Positions 1 through 10,943 of a stretch of DNA of 64,000 nt are shown here, piece after piece. Origin of the DNA: Siphonodentalium dalli. Lineage: Eukaryota > Mollusca > Scaphopoda > Gadilida > Siphonodentaliidae. A model generated the notes under the pieces. It was not told the DNA's origin. It saw nothing but the letters and a program-made list of their open reading frames with translations, and made no database searches. The first letter of the stretch is position 1; the number at the start of each line of letters is the position of its first letter. The DNA is taken from positions 205,579,934 to 205,643,933 of the forward strand of contig CP136063.1 of NCBI GenBank assembly GCA_032622095.1, in the 5' to 3' direction. A program made the position numbers and the translations under genes.

Positions 1-218
1 TTTTAGGCCAATGCATTCTCTTATATATGCGAGGCGACCTATGGTCGACTCGCATATATAAGAGAATGCATTGGCACAGGGCATAACTGTAACTATCACA
101 ATGTGGTCAAGGAGCCGGTTCCAATGATATCCATATTTGTATGGTTCTATTGAGACAGACCGGAGATATTTTAGGCTGTTGAAGCTTTATTTGGCCGGTT
201 TGTTGGGTAAAGGGTTAA
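1..218. mobile_element. TTAA-A foldback element, right part (cut by window edge)
   Basis: This stretch holds one complete hairpin module (about 9-76), the about 140-bp asymmetric flank, and the terminus TGTTGGGTAAAGGGTTAA. It matches the right part of complete copies elsewhere, for example 62851-63250. The left end lies outside the window. The TTAA at the boundary fits a piggyBac-like target duplication. Confidence 0.85.
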
Positions 219-2335
219 AGCTTTGTAAAGTCACCAGTTAAATGAAACCAGAAATTATATTTGTTTATATTGCAGTCAACTTTTCTCAGTGTTTAAATGT
301 TCAAGTTTACTGTAATTCCAAAATGAAGTGTCACAGTGTCCTAGAGGTGTCTGAGCTTCCGCTGGTCACAAAATTAGTAATGAAACTTGGGCCATATAGT
401 GAGATAGATACATGTATTCGATTGTACATGTAGCTGGGAGAGTTTAGAATGGTACCCATTTCATTGAAGCTGTTACTGAATCCAAGGAATTTTTTTTTAT
501 AAAGACTGTCTCTGTTATCATGGGGGTGGGGCAGGGTGGATCAGTGACCAGGGTATGATGGATCACCTTAAAAACCTAATGGGTAAGTACGGTTGATTCA
601 TTTTTGTTGAAAACTTGCTGTTTTACGTATCCTTGGACCGACCGAGGCAGTGGGATGTTATACCATACTGGTATAGAAATAACAACATCTAAAGAAAATA
701 GAAGGAATCAAGGTTTTCAAAATTTTAGTCAACAAAGCATTATATAACATAAATGTGATATGCATGCCCTAAATTTCCGTTTTATTAGCATCATTTCACT
801 TTATTCCATATTGAATCTCATCTAATTTTATGCCACAAAGACTACAGGTAAATCTTTTAATTTCTGAAGTGCAATTATTGCACTGAAGCGCAATTATTTA
901 TTAAATTTATGTAAATTTGGCCTACATATATAATAGGCCAAATTCACATTTAATAATTGAAAAAATTACACAGCAACCATTTAGCCAAGGAAATTGTGGA
1001 TTTCACCATTCTTAGTATGGCACATGGGTGGTAAGTTGTTTTTAACTAACTTTATGTCAATCAGTTTAAATATGTTACAGGGCTAAAACTGTATCATGGT
1101 TTTTAATGTATTCAGTTAAAACTTTACATGAGTGTGCAAAAAAATATTATTTTTGACCATACCTTCCTGCAGTATTGTAACAACCCCTCCCTCCTCTTAG
1201 ATAAGACAACAATTGATGATTCAATATATAGAAAAAGCAATAGTAATCACATATAACAAGCCTCCTGACAAAGCGATGCAAACCATTCTAACCTAATGAG
1301 TAATTCTTCTACGTCTTGTGAGAATTGTCTGAGTCTGTCCAAAAAGCATCAGATCTGACCCTCAGGAATTGACTGCCCCTCATATTGATCGATCTCCTAA
1401 TTTCTTTTGTATTGGTGATCTAGGATTGGCATGAGAATCTCCACGGTTACTTGTTATCGAAGGCCACAGAGAAGTTTATTGGTTGGTTCACGAACAACAT
1501 TGGTAAAAATCTATAGATCGATCAGGATCGATGAGGGGAAAAAATAAATGAAAACAACGACATAAAATTCAACAATTTTCCACATGACTATTGCTATTGG
1601 ATGCAAACCACATATCGTCGGTGAGATTTGAAGAAGTCGTAAAAAAGTTGTTTCGGCGTGTTTTTGTCGCAGATTCGGAATCAGCGGACTCAATTACATT
1701 GGGTATATTAAACTTTGATCCCAACATCTAATCAGAAGTGTGATTTTTTTTCGACATATGACAAATATTTATAAATATGATTGGCTGAAAAATCTAGATA
1801 AAAAAAGACATAAACATTATACTACATTTTCGAATTACCATCTGAGTCATGGAGTTGTGGATTTTGGATTCAAAAGGCATTATTCCCTTTACCAGTATAT
1901 CGTACCCTAATGAGATATGACAGAACCTATAAGACAGGCCTGTACATGGATACATACATGCACATTCAAGCTCAACCTCCACAAACTGTGATCATTTGTT
2001 ACTTATTTATACTAAAGGAACATCATAAAACATGGAAACAACAAAATCTCCGATTCGAAATTATTGTAAATAAGTCAGAATCAGTTTTTTGTCTTTCCTG
2101 AACAATTGCTAATTTGACTTTACGACCTCTTCGAATCTCACCAACGATTTATTCATTTGAAATCATTTATTGCAAACTAAAATATTAGACATAATTACAC
2201 AACATTAACATCACAATTTTTCTCTCTTTCCTGAGTTTCCCCTACGTTAATTTGCTATGAGGGTCAGGTAGCCCCAATTTGCCAGGTACAGCGATACGAT
2301 GAAAATGTATGGCAGACCTGATACATGGGGTGAAG
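219..2335. other. Intergenic, no recognised gene or repeat
   Basis: This is AT-rich sequence with only short open frames that do not resemble any protein family. No splice-bounded exon, tRNA or element terminus was recognised. It lies downstream of the SLC10-like gene's 3' end, which is at about 10 kb on the minus strand. Confidence 0.5.
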
Positions 2336-2340
2336 AGTTA

Positions 2341-3523
2341 GGGACCGACGAATCGGCAATTTCAACATCGAATCGAATCTCGAATCGAATCGCGATAATG
2401 ATTCGAAATCGAATCGAATCTCGAATCGAATCTTTTTCAAACACTTTAGTAGATTGGCGGTACCGATCAGTGGGGGGTACGAGCAAAAATGGGGGCAATT
2501 GTCCAATGATTTTATAACGTCAGTGAGATAACTCAGATTACGAAGGAGGTTCATTAAACTTAATTTCTATGACATGATATGAACAATATTTAATCAGGGT
2601 TTAAACAGTTTAATATATGAGAATGGCACGCCATCATTTCATATTTTTGACACTGCCACTATGCGTGAAGTTCGTGAAAGTAAGCAGTTTGGAACTTTGG
2701 AGTCAATGGAGTCTGATTCGAGTCATTGCAAACGGAAACTCTTCTGCGCATGTACGGTTCACCCTGTCGCGCACAGCAGCCACGCGTGATATCAAAATTG
2801 CGCATCGTGACTTGGCAAACGGGATTACAGGAACTATGTAATGTATAGTATCCCAACTTGGGCCTGTCCATCGGATCAATTGAGTTGTCATGAAAGCTAA
2901 ATGGTCATCCATATTCCATTTCCCGGATAACATATTCTGTATAAAGATGTTGATCGAATTTAGACACGACATGTTGGAGCCCAGAATGTTTATTTAATAT
3001 ATTTATATCGTGTTAAGTTTTAAAATTAAAAAAAAATATAAATACCGATATACAAATATGTCTCACAAGAAATTCACTCGCTTCTGCAGCTGTTGCCGGG
3101 CAAAATCGCCACATTGCTGGTTTTATGTGGTGGAGGAAATCCGTGTGCGCTGTGATTATGGTACAACCGTGATGAACACGCGAACCACCACAGACATACC
3201 AGCGGGTCGCACGAGTAACCCACCGACCTGCCACAAGTAACCCTCTCTGGGACTGGGAGGCCAATATATATATGAGTAGTGGGCTATTGGACAACTTACC
3301 CTGTACACATTGGACCACGAAGTTCCCAGTTGTTCGCGGAAGGAGCCTCAATTTAAGTATTGGGGATATAATTAATGTTTTGTATATATAATGCAGTCTA
3401 TTCCCGGCGATAAAGGACTTGTATACAACGATTCGAAATATCCAGAATCACACGACCGCTTTCAAATCGAATCGAATCGGAACGTAAGATTCGAAATCGA
3501 ATCGAATCTCGAAGCTTCGTCGG
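2341..3523. mobile_element. Candidate non-autonomous DNA transposon with CGAATC subterminal repeats
   Basis: GGACCGACGAA near 2341 is mirrored by TTCGTCGGTCC near 3513-3523. Both ends also carry clusters of the motif CGAATCGAATC (about 2367-2440 and 3463-3515). Terminal inverted repeats plus subterminal motif clusters are typical of non-autonomous hAT-like elements. I could not find a matching target duplication, so the boundaries are tentative. No transposase homology is visible in the about 1.1-kb interior. Confidence 0.35.
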
Positions 3524-4138
3524 TCCAATATATTTGTGCATTGCATAATAATGCATGGATTAACTATTTAATTTGTTTATTTTCCAAGCTGAATAAAGAG
3601 TGTTTTTGTGTGTGCAAATTCTTATTGTCCTGAACACAATTACTGTACATAGATGTTACAATGTAACTGTAAATCTGTGAAATTATGTTTGTTTGCATTT
3701 AAAAAAAAAAAAATGACGGCAGGTTCATAAACCATTTCTTCACTAAATACTCATTGACATGTTATGTACTACATGTGTATGCGGCATATTTGGAATTGAA
3801 ATTGAAAATTCTCTGTCTCCTTGGCTTACCTGTGGTCGTGTTTTTTCTGTATAATTCCGCGGAAAAAATCGCTATCCAAATGTTCTAAATGAGTTACGTA
3901 CGAAAAGACTTGGAAGTATGTCTGAATATAGATCCGAGCATATTATCACCCAATTACCCACGCCCGCCGAAAGCGGCGACCTCAAGGAATTACGTGGGTA
4001 CGTCAACCATTGAAGACGTTAGTACTCTAAAATATATTTAGTTTCACGCGATGAATGAATGTAAGGTCAGTTTCTTAATATATTAACACATATTATAGAC
4101 CAACTTGAACAAAACAGATCGAAAATGTCACACAGCCT
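3524..4138. other. Intergenic; small TTAA-C fragment only
   Basis: There is a run of A at about 3700 and a short match to the TTAA-C left end (TTCTTCACTAAATACTCATT) near 3738-3757. Nothing else is recognised. Confidence 0.45.
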
Positions 4139-4273
4139 TGAGTCTTCAAAAAAAACAGCGAAAATTATTCTTATCGGCAGATTATTCGATCGCGGTTGAC
4201 ACGAGGAATGACCGCGGTGTAAGGCGGTCGCGGAAAATACTACTGCGGTGTACGCCGGTAACGGACTAGATTA
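4139..4273 (+). repeat. 135-bp segment, copy 1 of a near-identical direct duplication
   Basis: This segment is repeated at 6639-6772 with only one difference seen by eye, in the length of an A run. It holds the seed motif (ACCGCGGTGTAAGG) of the adjoining 21-bp array. The copies are direct and about 2.5 kb apart. Confidence 0.85.
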
Positions 4274-4432
4274 CCGCGGTGTACTACTGTATGACCGCGG
4301 TGTATTACCGCATGGCCGCGGTGTACTACCGCATGACCGCGGTGTATTACCGCATGGCCGCGGTGTACTACCGCATTGCCGCGGTGTACTACCGCATGAC
4401 CGCGGTGTAGTTGCGGTATGACCGCGGTCATG
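4274..4432. repeat. CCGCGG-rich 21-bp minisatellite
   Basis: There are about seven imperfect copies of a roughly 21-bp unit, CCGCGGTGTACTACCGCATG plus one base. The array is unusually GC- and CpG-rich for this window. It starts exactly where the duplicated 135-bp segment ends and is absent from the sister copy at 6639-6772, so it expanded at only one of the two sites. Confidence 0.85.
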
Positions 4433-4479
4433 ACCGGCCCATAACCTCGTTAAAGGGGTCGATTAATTAGAGCATAGCT

Positions 4480-4698
4480 GTAGCTCCCTTAGGAAATGTT
4501 CAGATAATAAGTTTAACAAACGACCTTGTGAACTTATTGTCTGAACATTACCCACCAAAGAATATATATATATAAAGCCTTCTGCACTTGTATAATCTGT
4601 CGTCTTACATTTCCAGACATCCCTTCTAATGAATAGACCATTCCAGTGTATGTATTAATAACTGAATAGCAGAATCCATTCAGTGAAGAAAGGGTTAA
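4480..4698. mobile_element. TTAA-C element, left end degraded
   Basis: The characteristic block GGAAATGTTCAGATAATAAG is present near 4492, with its inverted partner near 4531-4550. The right terminus AGAAAGGGTTAA is at 4687-4698. The left CCCTTT end has been replaced by unrelated sequence. Confidence 0.7.
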
Positions 4699-5204
4699 AT
4701 TGATATTGCCTTGCACTGTATTGGAAGGCCACTCATTATACACCCATGTGTGATGTGTTTTCCATGCAAATGAGACTGATCTTTCTCCCCAGAGATTTTC
4801 TTTAGTTGGTGGTAAGTTTCCCTGGCGAATAATGGCATATTGGAAACTTACACATTACTCCGTCTGGCGATTTCAGATTGATCTAAGAAATTGCTCACTA
4901 GCTTGTTATTGTACTAATGTGTCTCCACGAAAAGCTCCGTTGTGATCCTTCGGTGAGATGAATGTCATTTGATCTCCAATTTTCCTCGGCATTGAAGTGA
5001 TTGGACTAGTGATGTCACTTTCTAGATTAAATAGGATTTAGCTTTGTCTGCTAAGACCTAATAAGTTGACATCGGCACGGGAATGGTAATAAATCCCTGC
5101 AGTAACTTCGATGTTTGATATTTATTTTGAATTATAATTCTATTGACACCATAGAATTATATGGGGGTGGGTGTGTGTGGTTTACTAAGTAAGGTGTGTA
5201 GCAC
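4699..5204. other. Intergenic, nothing recognised
   Basis: AT-rich sequence without element termini, conserved coding signal or RNA gene that I can see. Confidence 0.4.
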
Positions 5205-5820
5205 TTAAGACTGTTGACTCTTTCGAGATTGGAGCAACGCTGGTGCAGCGTTAAAGATCCTGTGTCAGTGCATTCTCTGATATATCGGGAGCCTCGCATA
5301 TATAAGAGAATGCACTGGTTTACAATGTCAACATAAATATTGTCAGGCCAATGTATGCTATTACCCGGTATATATATGAGACTCCCTACTGGAGACTCGC
5401 ATATATAAGAAAATGCATTGGCATAGGATTTTCGCAAAATTTAGTGTTGTTTCTACATGCATTGGTGTTATTTTTTTCTTATTGAAATTCAACCTCCGTG
5501 CAGTCTTCCCTCCACCAATAAATTTGACAAAGTCGTTTTCAGTTTTTCTGAAATGATGATAAAAACCATTAACCCTTCCTGAAATGTTGCGAAAATCATG
5601 TGCCAATGCATAGCTCTTATATATGGGAGTCTCCTATAAGGAGCATTGCTTACATAAGAGAATACATTGGCCTAACAATATTTACCTTGATCTTGTAAGC
5701 CAGTGCATTATCTTAATATATGGAAGACTCACATATATAAGAGAATGCACTGGCACAAGATCTATAATGCTGCACCAGCGCAGCTCCCGTCATGAACCTC
5801 ATTCAAGGGTAAAGTCATTG
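5205..5820. mobile_element. Two adjacent degraded TTAA-B elements
   Basis: The left copy (about 5205-5445) carries the GCTGGTGCAGCGTTAAAGAT block and two hairpins of the CATTCTCTTATATATG type. The right copy (about 5579-5815) runs in the opposite orientation, from TTAACCCTTCCTGAAA to GCACCAGCGCAGCTCCCGTC. Both have point changes in their termini. Confidence 0.7.
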
Positions 5821-6605
5821 GCCCTCATTTATTTATGCCATACAGATATCTCCATGGAACTTTCTTCTATTTTTTCATAGATGAAGGCGGCGCATGAAGT
5901 CTTGTTTTGTTGGGTTAGGCCTTGATTTACTTACACCAAATTAATACATCAAACCTCTCCTTCAGAGATCAACATCATCGGGACTCGAGTAGATTTGTAT
6001 AGTTTGATACCAGTATGTGTGTCTCAGCCAAAGTACAGGCAAAGTTTGAATATGGCTTCTGTCCAATTATTTTTACATGAGTTATGGCCCATTTTTGACT
6101 TAAAGACATATTATTGACTTGTTTGGGTATGTGAAACTGACTAGTTAGCATTCAGGCGCTATGTCAACTGGAGGAATGTTGCATTTTAGTAACATCGCCC
6201 AAAATTTCAAGCAAATCGACCATACCATTACATAGAAATCATCATCCCATCTACCCTCAATTGTAAATATTTACTTCTCGATTCGGGACGCAACTATCAG
6301 CGATAAACTAACAAAAACGTTTTCACCTTCAAAAATCACTGCAATTAATTAATATATAAGAATGACGATGTGTGTTGCTATTTGGATATAATATTTGTTA
6401 AAATAACAACTTTGAGCAAGATTATTCTCCATTTCTATTTGATCACCCTACCACAGTGTTTAACATCACTTTAGTTCACCTGATTTAATAACAATTTACA
6501 TGTAAACTACATGTACATGTAATGAGCATATTTAGCCATGCCCCAGCGTTGCTCTTGTTCTTTTAGTATCATGGTTTCATCATGCAGTTGGCCCTCATTT
6601 AAAAA

Positions 6606-7046
6606 TACAGTAATGCCCTAAGTAATTGACTCCTTATGTGAGTCTTCAAAAAAACAGCGAAAATTATTCTTATCGGCAGATTATTCGATCGCGGTTGACA
6701 CGAGGAATGACCGCGGTGTAAGGCGGTCGCGGAAAATACTACTGCGGTGTACGCCGGTAACGGACTAGATTAGTATTAGGCCAGACATAAAAATGTATCA
6801 ACTATCAGCAGATAACATATACATATAGTTTATTTACTCAGACACAATATGTGCAACATGAGACGAGAATAAGATTTGGTATGTGCCGCATGTATTTAAA
6901 GTGTATCCTTATACCACTTGATAATGGTTCGAAGAAAGAATGAAAATCACATCAGAATTATGGGTAACTTTTCAGGATTTAGTCGAAAATACGTCTTGTT
7001 GCCATTCATCGGAAAGCTCTCAGTCGATTACTTAGGGCATTACTGT
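6606..7046. mobile_element. Mar-1 (Tc1/mariner-like) element split by inserted sequence
   Basis: The left terminus TACAGTAATGCCCTAAGTAA is near 6606. The right arm, with GGATTTAGTCGAAAATACG and a degraded end CATTACTGTTA, lies near 6950-7046. About 300 bp that is foreign to this family separates them, including the duplicated 135-bp segment. Confidence 0.65.
6639..6772 (+). repeat. 134-bp segment, copy 2 of the direct duplication
   Basis: It is nearly identical to 4139-4273 but lacks the 21-bp array that follows copy 1. It sits between the arms of a Mar-1 element, so it is probably the transferred copy; the direction is inferred. Confidence 0.85.
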
Positions 7047-7460
7047 TAGAATAAGATATCTAACTTTTTGCTGTGTGTCTCTTAGATGAAGCCTTGCTTT
7101 GTATAGGGTTAGGCTCTGATTTACTTTCACCAGATTAATGCATCAAGCTTCTCCTCCAGATATCAACATTGTCAGGACTCGAGTAGATTTGCAGTGGATT
7201 TGTATCAAAAGAATATGTTCATTGAGAGAGTCTGATAGCATTAAGACAGCATTGATTTCGGGTTGAAGTAGTCATTCCCTCCAGTCTGTACATATTGAAT
7301 GGGCACTCTGTGATAATTTTTCTATAGATTGTTCTGCATCATATACAGGTACATGTCTATTGTCTGGGTGTCTGGAGGGAGACTTGGGGAGATATCTTCT
7401 CCCTAAAATGTGCCACTTCTCCCTATTTTTGTTCCAGGAAAGAGTGACTTTTCTCTCATA

Positions 7461-7554
7461 TAACAGTAATGCCCTAAATAATCGACTCATTAACCACAGC
7501 AGAATTTTGGGTAATTTTTCAGGATATAGTCGGAAATATGGCTTGTTGCCTCTT
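7461..7554. mobile_element. Mar-1 half element (left arm only)
   Basis: It begins TAACAGTAATGCCCTAAATA and runs through the arm to GGCTTGTTGCC without a complementary right arm. Confidence 0.7.
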
Positions 7555-8660
7555 ATTTACGTGAGAACTTTATGGCCCTTGTTCTATTTAGATTTTGCCT
7601 GATTTCATAACATTTTGGTTTCCGACCGATAACTCCAGTTTGTATTATTTGATCGCAACTAAATTTGGTATATCTCAGCCAAAGTACAGGTCAAGGTCGA
7701 ATATGAGTTCCGTCTAATTATTTTTACATGAGTATTTTTCAACTTAATTCACCTGATTTAATAACAGTTGACAAGTATTGGGTGTATTTAGCCATGTCCT
7801 AGTGATACTCTTATTCTATTATTATCTCGGTTCCATCATGCATTGGGCCCTCATTTAATATACATGTACCATATATAATCTGATATATAACTTTTTGCTA
7901 TGTTTCTCATAGATGTAGGTGGCACACGAAGCCTTGCTTTGTAGGGTTAGGCCTTGATATACTTACACCAGATTAATACATCAAACCTCTTCTTCAGAGA
8001 TCAACATCATCGGGACTCGAGTAGATTTGCAGTAGATTTGTATCAGAAGAATTTGTTCATTGAGAGAGTCTGATAGCATCAAGAATGCATTGATTTTGGG
8101 TTGAAGTAGTCATTCCCTCCGGTCTGTACCCATTGAATGGACACTCTACAATGTCTATTGTCTGAGTGCAATGAGAATAGTTTTCCTGCGGCTACTAATG
8201 ATGTATATCATGCCATGAATCTCTGCTCTGGCTCTGGATCTGATCATGTTCCACCAGTACAAAAGCTGGGAACATTTTGATTTTCTGACAGGGAATTTTA
8301 TAATGTTGAAAAAACAATGCAGGTAATATAACAGTATTTCTTAATTAATGCCTGTTCCTTAATAATGTATTTCACAGTTGGTGAAGGTCCCAGCTCGAGA
8401 TTGCATGATTAGATGACTATTGTGAGGTGATTTTGCTTTGCATCGTTTATAGTCACTCGATGTTTATTGCGAAATATGCTCACAAAAGTGGCTTAAATGA
8501 TGCAATTTTGAGCTGGTACCACCCGACTGTGAAATAGATTATTAGAGAACAGGTATTAACAAAGAAATGTGTCCATACATATTGCCTGTTCAAAGTTATA
8601 ATTTTCCCCATCAGAAAAGGCCAGAGCATCAAACAGTTCCCAGGTTTTCAACTGGTGGAG

Positions 8661-8790
8661 TACAGTATTGCCCTAAATAATTGACTCCTTAACCACAGCA
8701 TAATTATGGGTAATTTTTCAGGATTTAGTTGGAAATATGGCCTGTTCCCATTCATCGGAAAGCTCTTATTATTTAGGGCATATTACTATG
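8661..8790. mobile_element. Mar-1 element, right arm mostly deleted
   Basis: It starts TACAGTATTGCCCTAAATAA, has a full left arm ending GGAAAGCTCT, then only a short right end GGGCATATTACTA. Confidence 0.75.
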
Positions 8791-8799
8791 AACTCTACG

Positions 8800-9335
8800 G
8801 GCCTTGCCAGAGTAGATATTCATGACATGGTTTGGTGGAGTATAATCCTATGGACATAGTCAGAGTAGATATTGATGGCATGAACTGGTGAAGTACAGTA
8901 ATGCTCTAATTAATCGACCTCTTAACCACAGCAGAATTATGGGTAATTTTTCAGGATTTAGTCGGAAATATGGCTTGTTGCCATTCATCGGAAAGCTCTC
9001 GGGGAGAGCTTTCCGATGAATGGCAACAAGCATTATTTCCGACTAAATCCTGAAAAGTTACCCATATTTCTGCTGTGGTTAAGAAGTCGATTACTTAGAG
9101 CATTACTGTATGTTCCTTGTAAATGTCAGTTACATGTATAAATATAAATAATTAGAGCATTACTGTATGATCTCTACGGCCCTAGCCAGAGTAGATTTCA
9201 TGGCATAAACTGGTGGAGTATAATCTCTGCGGGCGTATATAGTCAGAGTAGAGGTTCATGGCATGAACTGGTGGAGTATGATCTCTATGGGCGTAGCCAG
9301 AGTAGAGGTTCATGGCATGAACAGGGGTCCCTTCG
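8800..9335. repeat. About 60-bp tandem repeat interrupted by Mar-1
   Basis: Units containing CAGAGTAGATATTCATG and GGTGGAGTATAATC recur at about 8800-8893 and about 9160-9335. A Mar-1 element (8894-9110) splits the array. Confidence 0.65.
8894..9110. mobile_element. Mar-1 palindromic element, complete
   Basis: The 217-bp foldback begins TACAGTAATGCTCTAATTAA and ends AGAGCATTACTGTA. The outer TA at each end fits the TA target duplication of Tc1/mariner elements. The arms pair almost throughout and meet at about 9003. There is no coding capacity. Confidence 0.9.
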
Positions 9336-9405
9336 GTGGCTGTGTGGTATGGATGTCGAAAGGTGCGCTCACCATTATGGGGCCAGGGTTTGAATCACAA
9401 TCAAT
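9325..9405 (+). repeat. Possible tRNA-derived SINE head
   Basis: TGGCTGTGTGGT resembles a pol III A box and GGTTTGAATCA, about 45 bp on, resembles a B box. The sequence does not fold into an intact tRNA by eye, so a decayed SINE is more likely than a tRNA gene. Confidence 0.3.
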
Positions 9406-9614
9406 CAAAAAATGGGCATTGTCTCAAAAACACATGCAGCTTCTAACATGCAGAAGTTAATATAAATGTTTAACACAAGTAATTTTTACTCCTTGTCAAA
9501 GTCATGTTCAACACAAATAATAATCATGAAAATTAATTAAAATGAACACATTATGCTGTAACACAGTCACTTTTTCACAATCATTTTCACAGTGAACTCC
9601 AGTAATAATCAGCA

Positions 9615-9848
9615 TTAACCCTTTGAGTGCCAGATCGATTTTTGTATCAACCCATATACCCTGTGCCAATGCATTCTCTTATATATGCGAGTCGACCATA
9701 GGTCGCCTGGCATATATAAGAGAATGCATTGGCCTAACAATTTTTTTTTTTTTTTACAATTTTAATAATTTATTCTTATATTCTTTAAACAGACTTATTT
9801 TGTAGGTTTAGGGCCGATGAGATCGGCCCCTGGCACTCAAAGGGTTAA
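9615..9848. mobile_element. TTAA-D-ended element carrying the TTAA-A hairpin
   Basis: The ends are TTAACCCTTTGAGTGCCA and TGGCACTCAAAGGGTTAA. The interior includes the complete hairpin module otherwise typical of TTAA-A (about 9665-9733), then a T run and AT-rich filler. It lies in the presumed 3' UTR of the SLC10-like gene. This makes it a chimera between two families that differ at their ends. Confidence 0.85.
9769..9774 (-). promoter_or_regulatory. Candidate polyadenylation signal AATAAA inside a MITE
   Basis: This is the first AATAAA that I find on the minus strand downstream of the SLC10-like stop codon (10013-10015). It lies within the TTAA-D element. An ATTAAA variant closer to the stop (9990-9995) is an alternative. 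Use of either site is inferred. Confidence 0.35.
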
Positions 9849-10012
9849 AATGAATTAAAATGAAGAGTTTCTGCTTCTTCTTCTTTTCCTGTGTCATAGT
9901 CATTGTTATAATATTCCATCATGAAATGTTATTAAAATGAAGACATTCTGCTGTAACACAGTCAATTTCATTAATAATTGTCATAGAACTTTAATAAAAT
10001 GGAGAGCTTCTG

Positions 10013-10704
10013 CTATAACACAGTTACTTTTTCACTTCCTACGTCACAGTCGAGTTCACTAACAAACAAAGGTGCAGATATAGCAGCCATGTTTGATTGA
10101 TTTACAAGTCCCTGTGCTATTGAATATTTTTCGCTATCTTTTTGTTTTTGATTATCTAAGAATCCAGAGACACACTGGAATATCACACGCGATAGGGCAG
10201 CAACTAAATAAAATGCTGGAATCGTGAACATGACCCACATGGGAAAAGTCGACGCTTTAGCAGCGTCTGAATATGGAAGTGAAAATCTCAACGCGGCAGT
10301 CACTATCAAACAATTGAAGCTCCCTGTCTCTAATGCTATCGCCTGGCAGAACGATTTCCTTTGTTTGAATATGTACCCTGCGAGATAACCGAGACCTGAG
10401 CTAGCTGCTGGTAGAAGACATGCTCCGAAAACAACGTAACTATCCACTGGTTCGAACACATACATGTTAATATATATTCCTAAAGTAACATATAGAATGG
10501 TCGCTAAAAGTAGGAATGGTTTGATTAGCCATGTGAGTAATCCTTCCGCTACGATTGGCTTAAATCTGTTTGTCACTAATCCGGCAGTATATGCAAAGAA
10601 CACTGATGCAAACCACACCTCCAGGTGATAGAGTGGAATATATTTAGTTCCTTCTGGTTTCCGGAATGATTGTCCTAATAAGTATATCCATAGAGGAGCT
10701 GTAC
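10013..10704 (-). CDS. SLC10-family transporter, coding exon 3 (C-terminal)
   Basis: This exon encodes the C-terminal 230 residues of a sodium/bile acid cotransporter-like membrane protein. It begins after an acceptor (ATTTTTCAG on the minus strand) and completes a glycine codon split with exon 2. The residues run GTAPLWIYLLG, followed by about five hydrophobic segments and a hydrophilic tail ending KVTVL and TAG. The motif LETGSFN aligns with the conserved ETGxQN of the family: the glutamate of the Na+ sites is kept, but the glutamine is Phe. The 3' end overlaps a degenerate repeat, and TTAA elements lie on both sides. Assignment to SLC10 is secure; the subfamily is not resolved. Confidence 0.9.
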
Positions 10705-10743
10705 CTGAAAAATATGAGAGTAGAATAATAACCATTTATTCAT

Positions 10744-10943
10744 TTAACCCTTTCAGTGCCAAGTCCGATTTTTGTATCAACCCATATTTCCTTGATCATT
10801 TTTCAAATTTATTGATTATAATAATGTGATACATTGATGGAATGAGCTCTTAGATGTATCACATTATAATTATCAATAAATTTGAAAAATGATCAAGGAA
10901 ATATAGGTTGATACAAAAATCGGACTTGGCACTGAAGGGTTAA
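10744..10943. mobile_element. TTAA-D perfect-type foldback in SLC10 intron 2
   Basis: A 200-bp near-perfect palindrome from TTAACCCTTTCAGTGCCA to TGGCACTGAAGGGTTAA (one C fewer in the terminal run). The arms pair over about 90 bp each. Its edge is only 39 bp from the acceptor of exon 3, so the branch point must lie in this small gap or in the element. Confidence 0.9.

Larger units (their letters stand above)
5876..8170. repeat. Dispersed repeat block, partly duplicated within itself
   Basis: A roughly 230-bp segment recurs near 7082-7312 and 7908-8150, and its first 120 bp also occur near 5876-6000; the copies share GGACTCGAGTAGATTTG. A second shared piece (CTCAGCCAAAGTACAGG) occurs near 6030 and 7677. 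Phrases such as GAGTTATGGCCC are typical of dispersed molluscan repeats. Mar-1 copies have inserted into the block. Confidence 0.6.
9530..10060. repeat. Degenerate repeat spanning the SLC10-like 3' end
   Basis: The phrase TGTAACACAGTCACTTTTTC or variants (CTGCTGTAACACAGTCAATT, CTGCTATAACACAGTTACTT) occurs near 9555, 9950 and 10010, each preceded by TTAAAATGAA-like sequence. The last copy contains the stop codon and final codons of the SLC10-like gene. The TTAA-D element at 9615-9848 interrupts the series. Confidence 0.6.

Noticed and set aside
3058-3240. Cys-rich 60-codon frame (FCSCCRAKS) as a zinc-finger-type peptide
   Set aside because: Short, without a recognised motif spacing, overlapped by longer frames on the other strand, and inside a candidate transposon.
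10705-10735. Extending SLC10 exon 3 upstream to the open-frame start (MVIILLSYFS)
   Set aside because: Those codons are the polypyrimidine tract and acceptor AG; the exon starts at 10704, where the reading joins exon 2 in phase and in family alignment.
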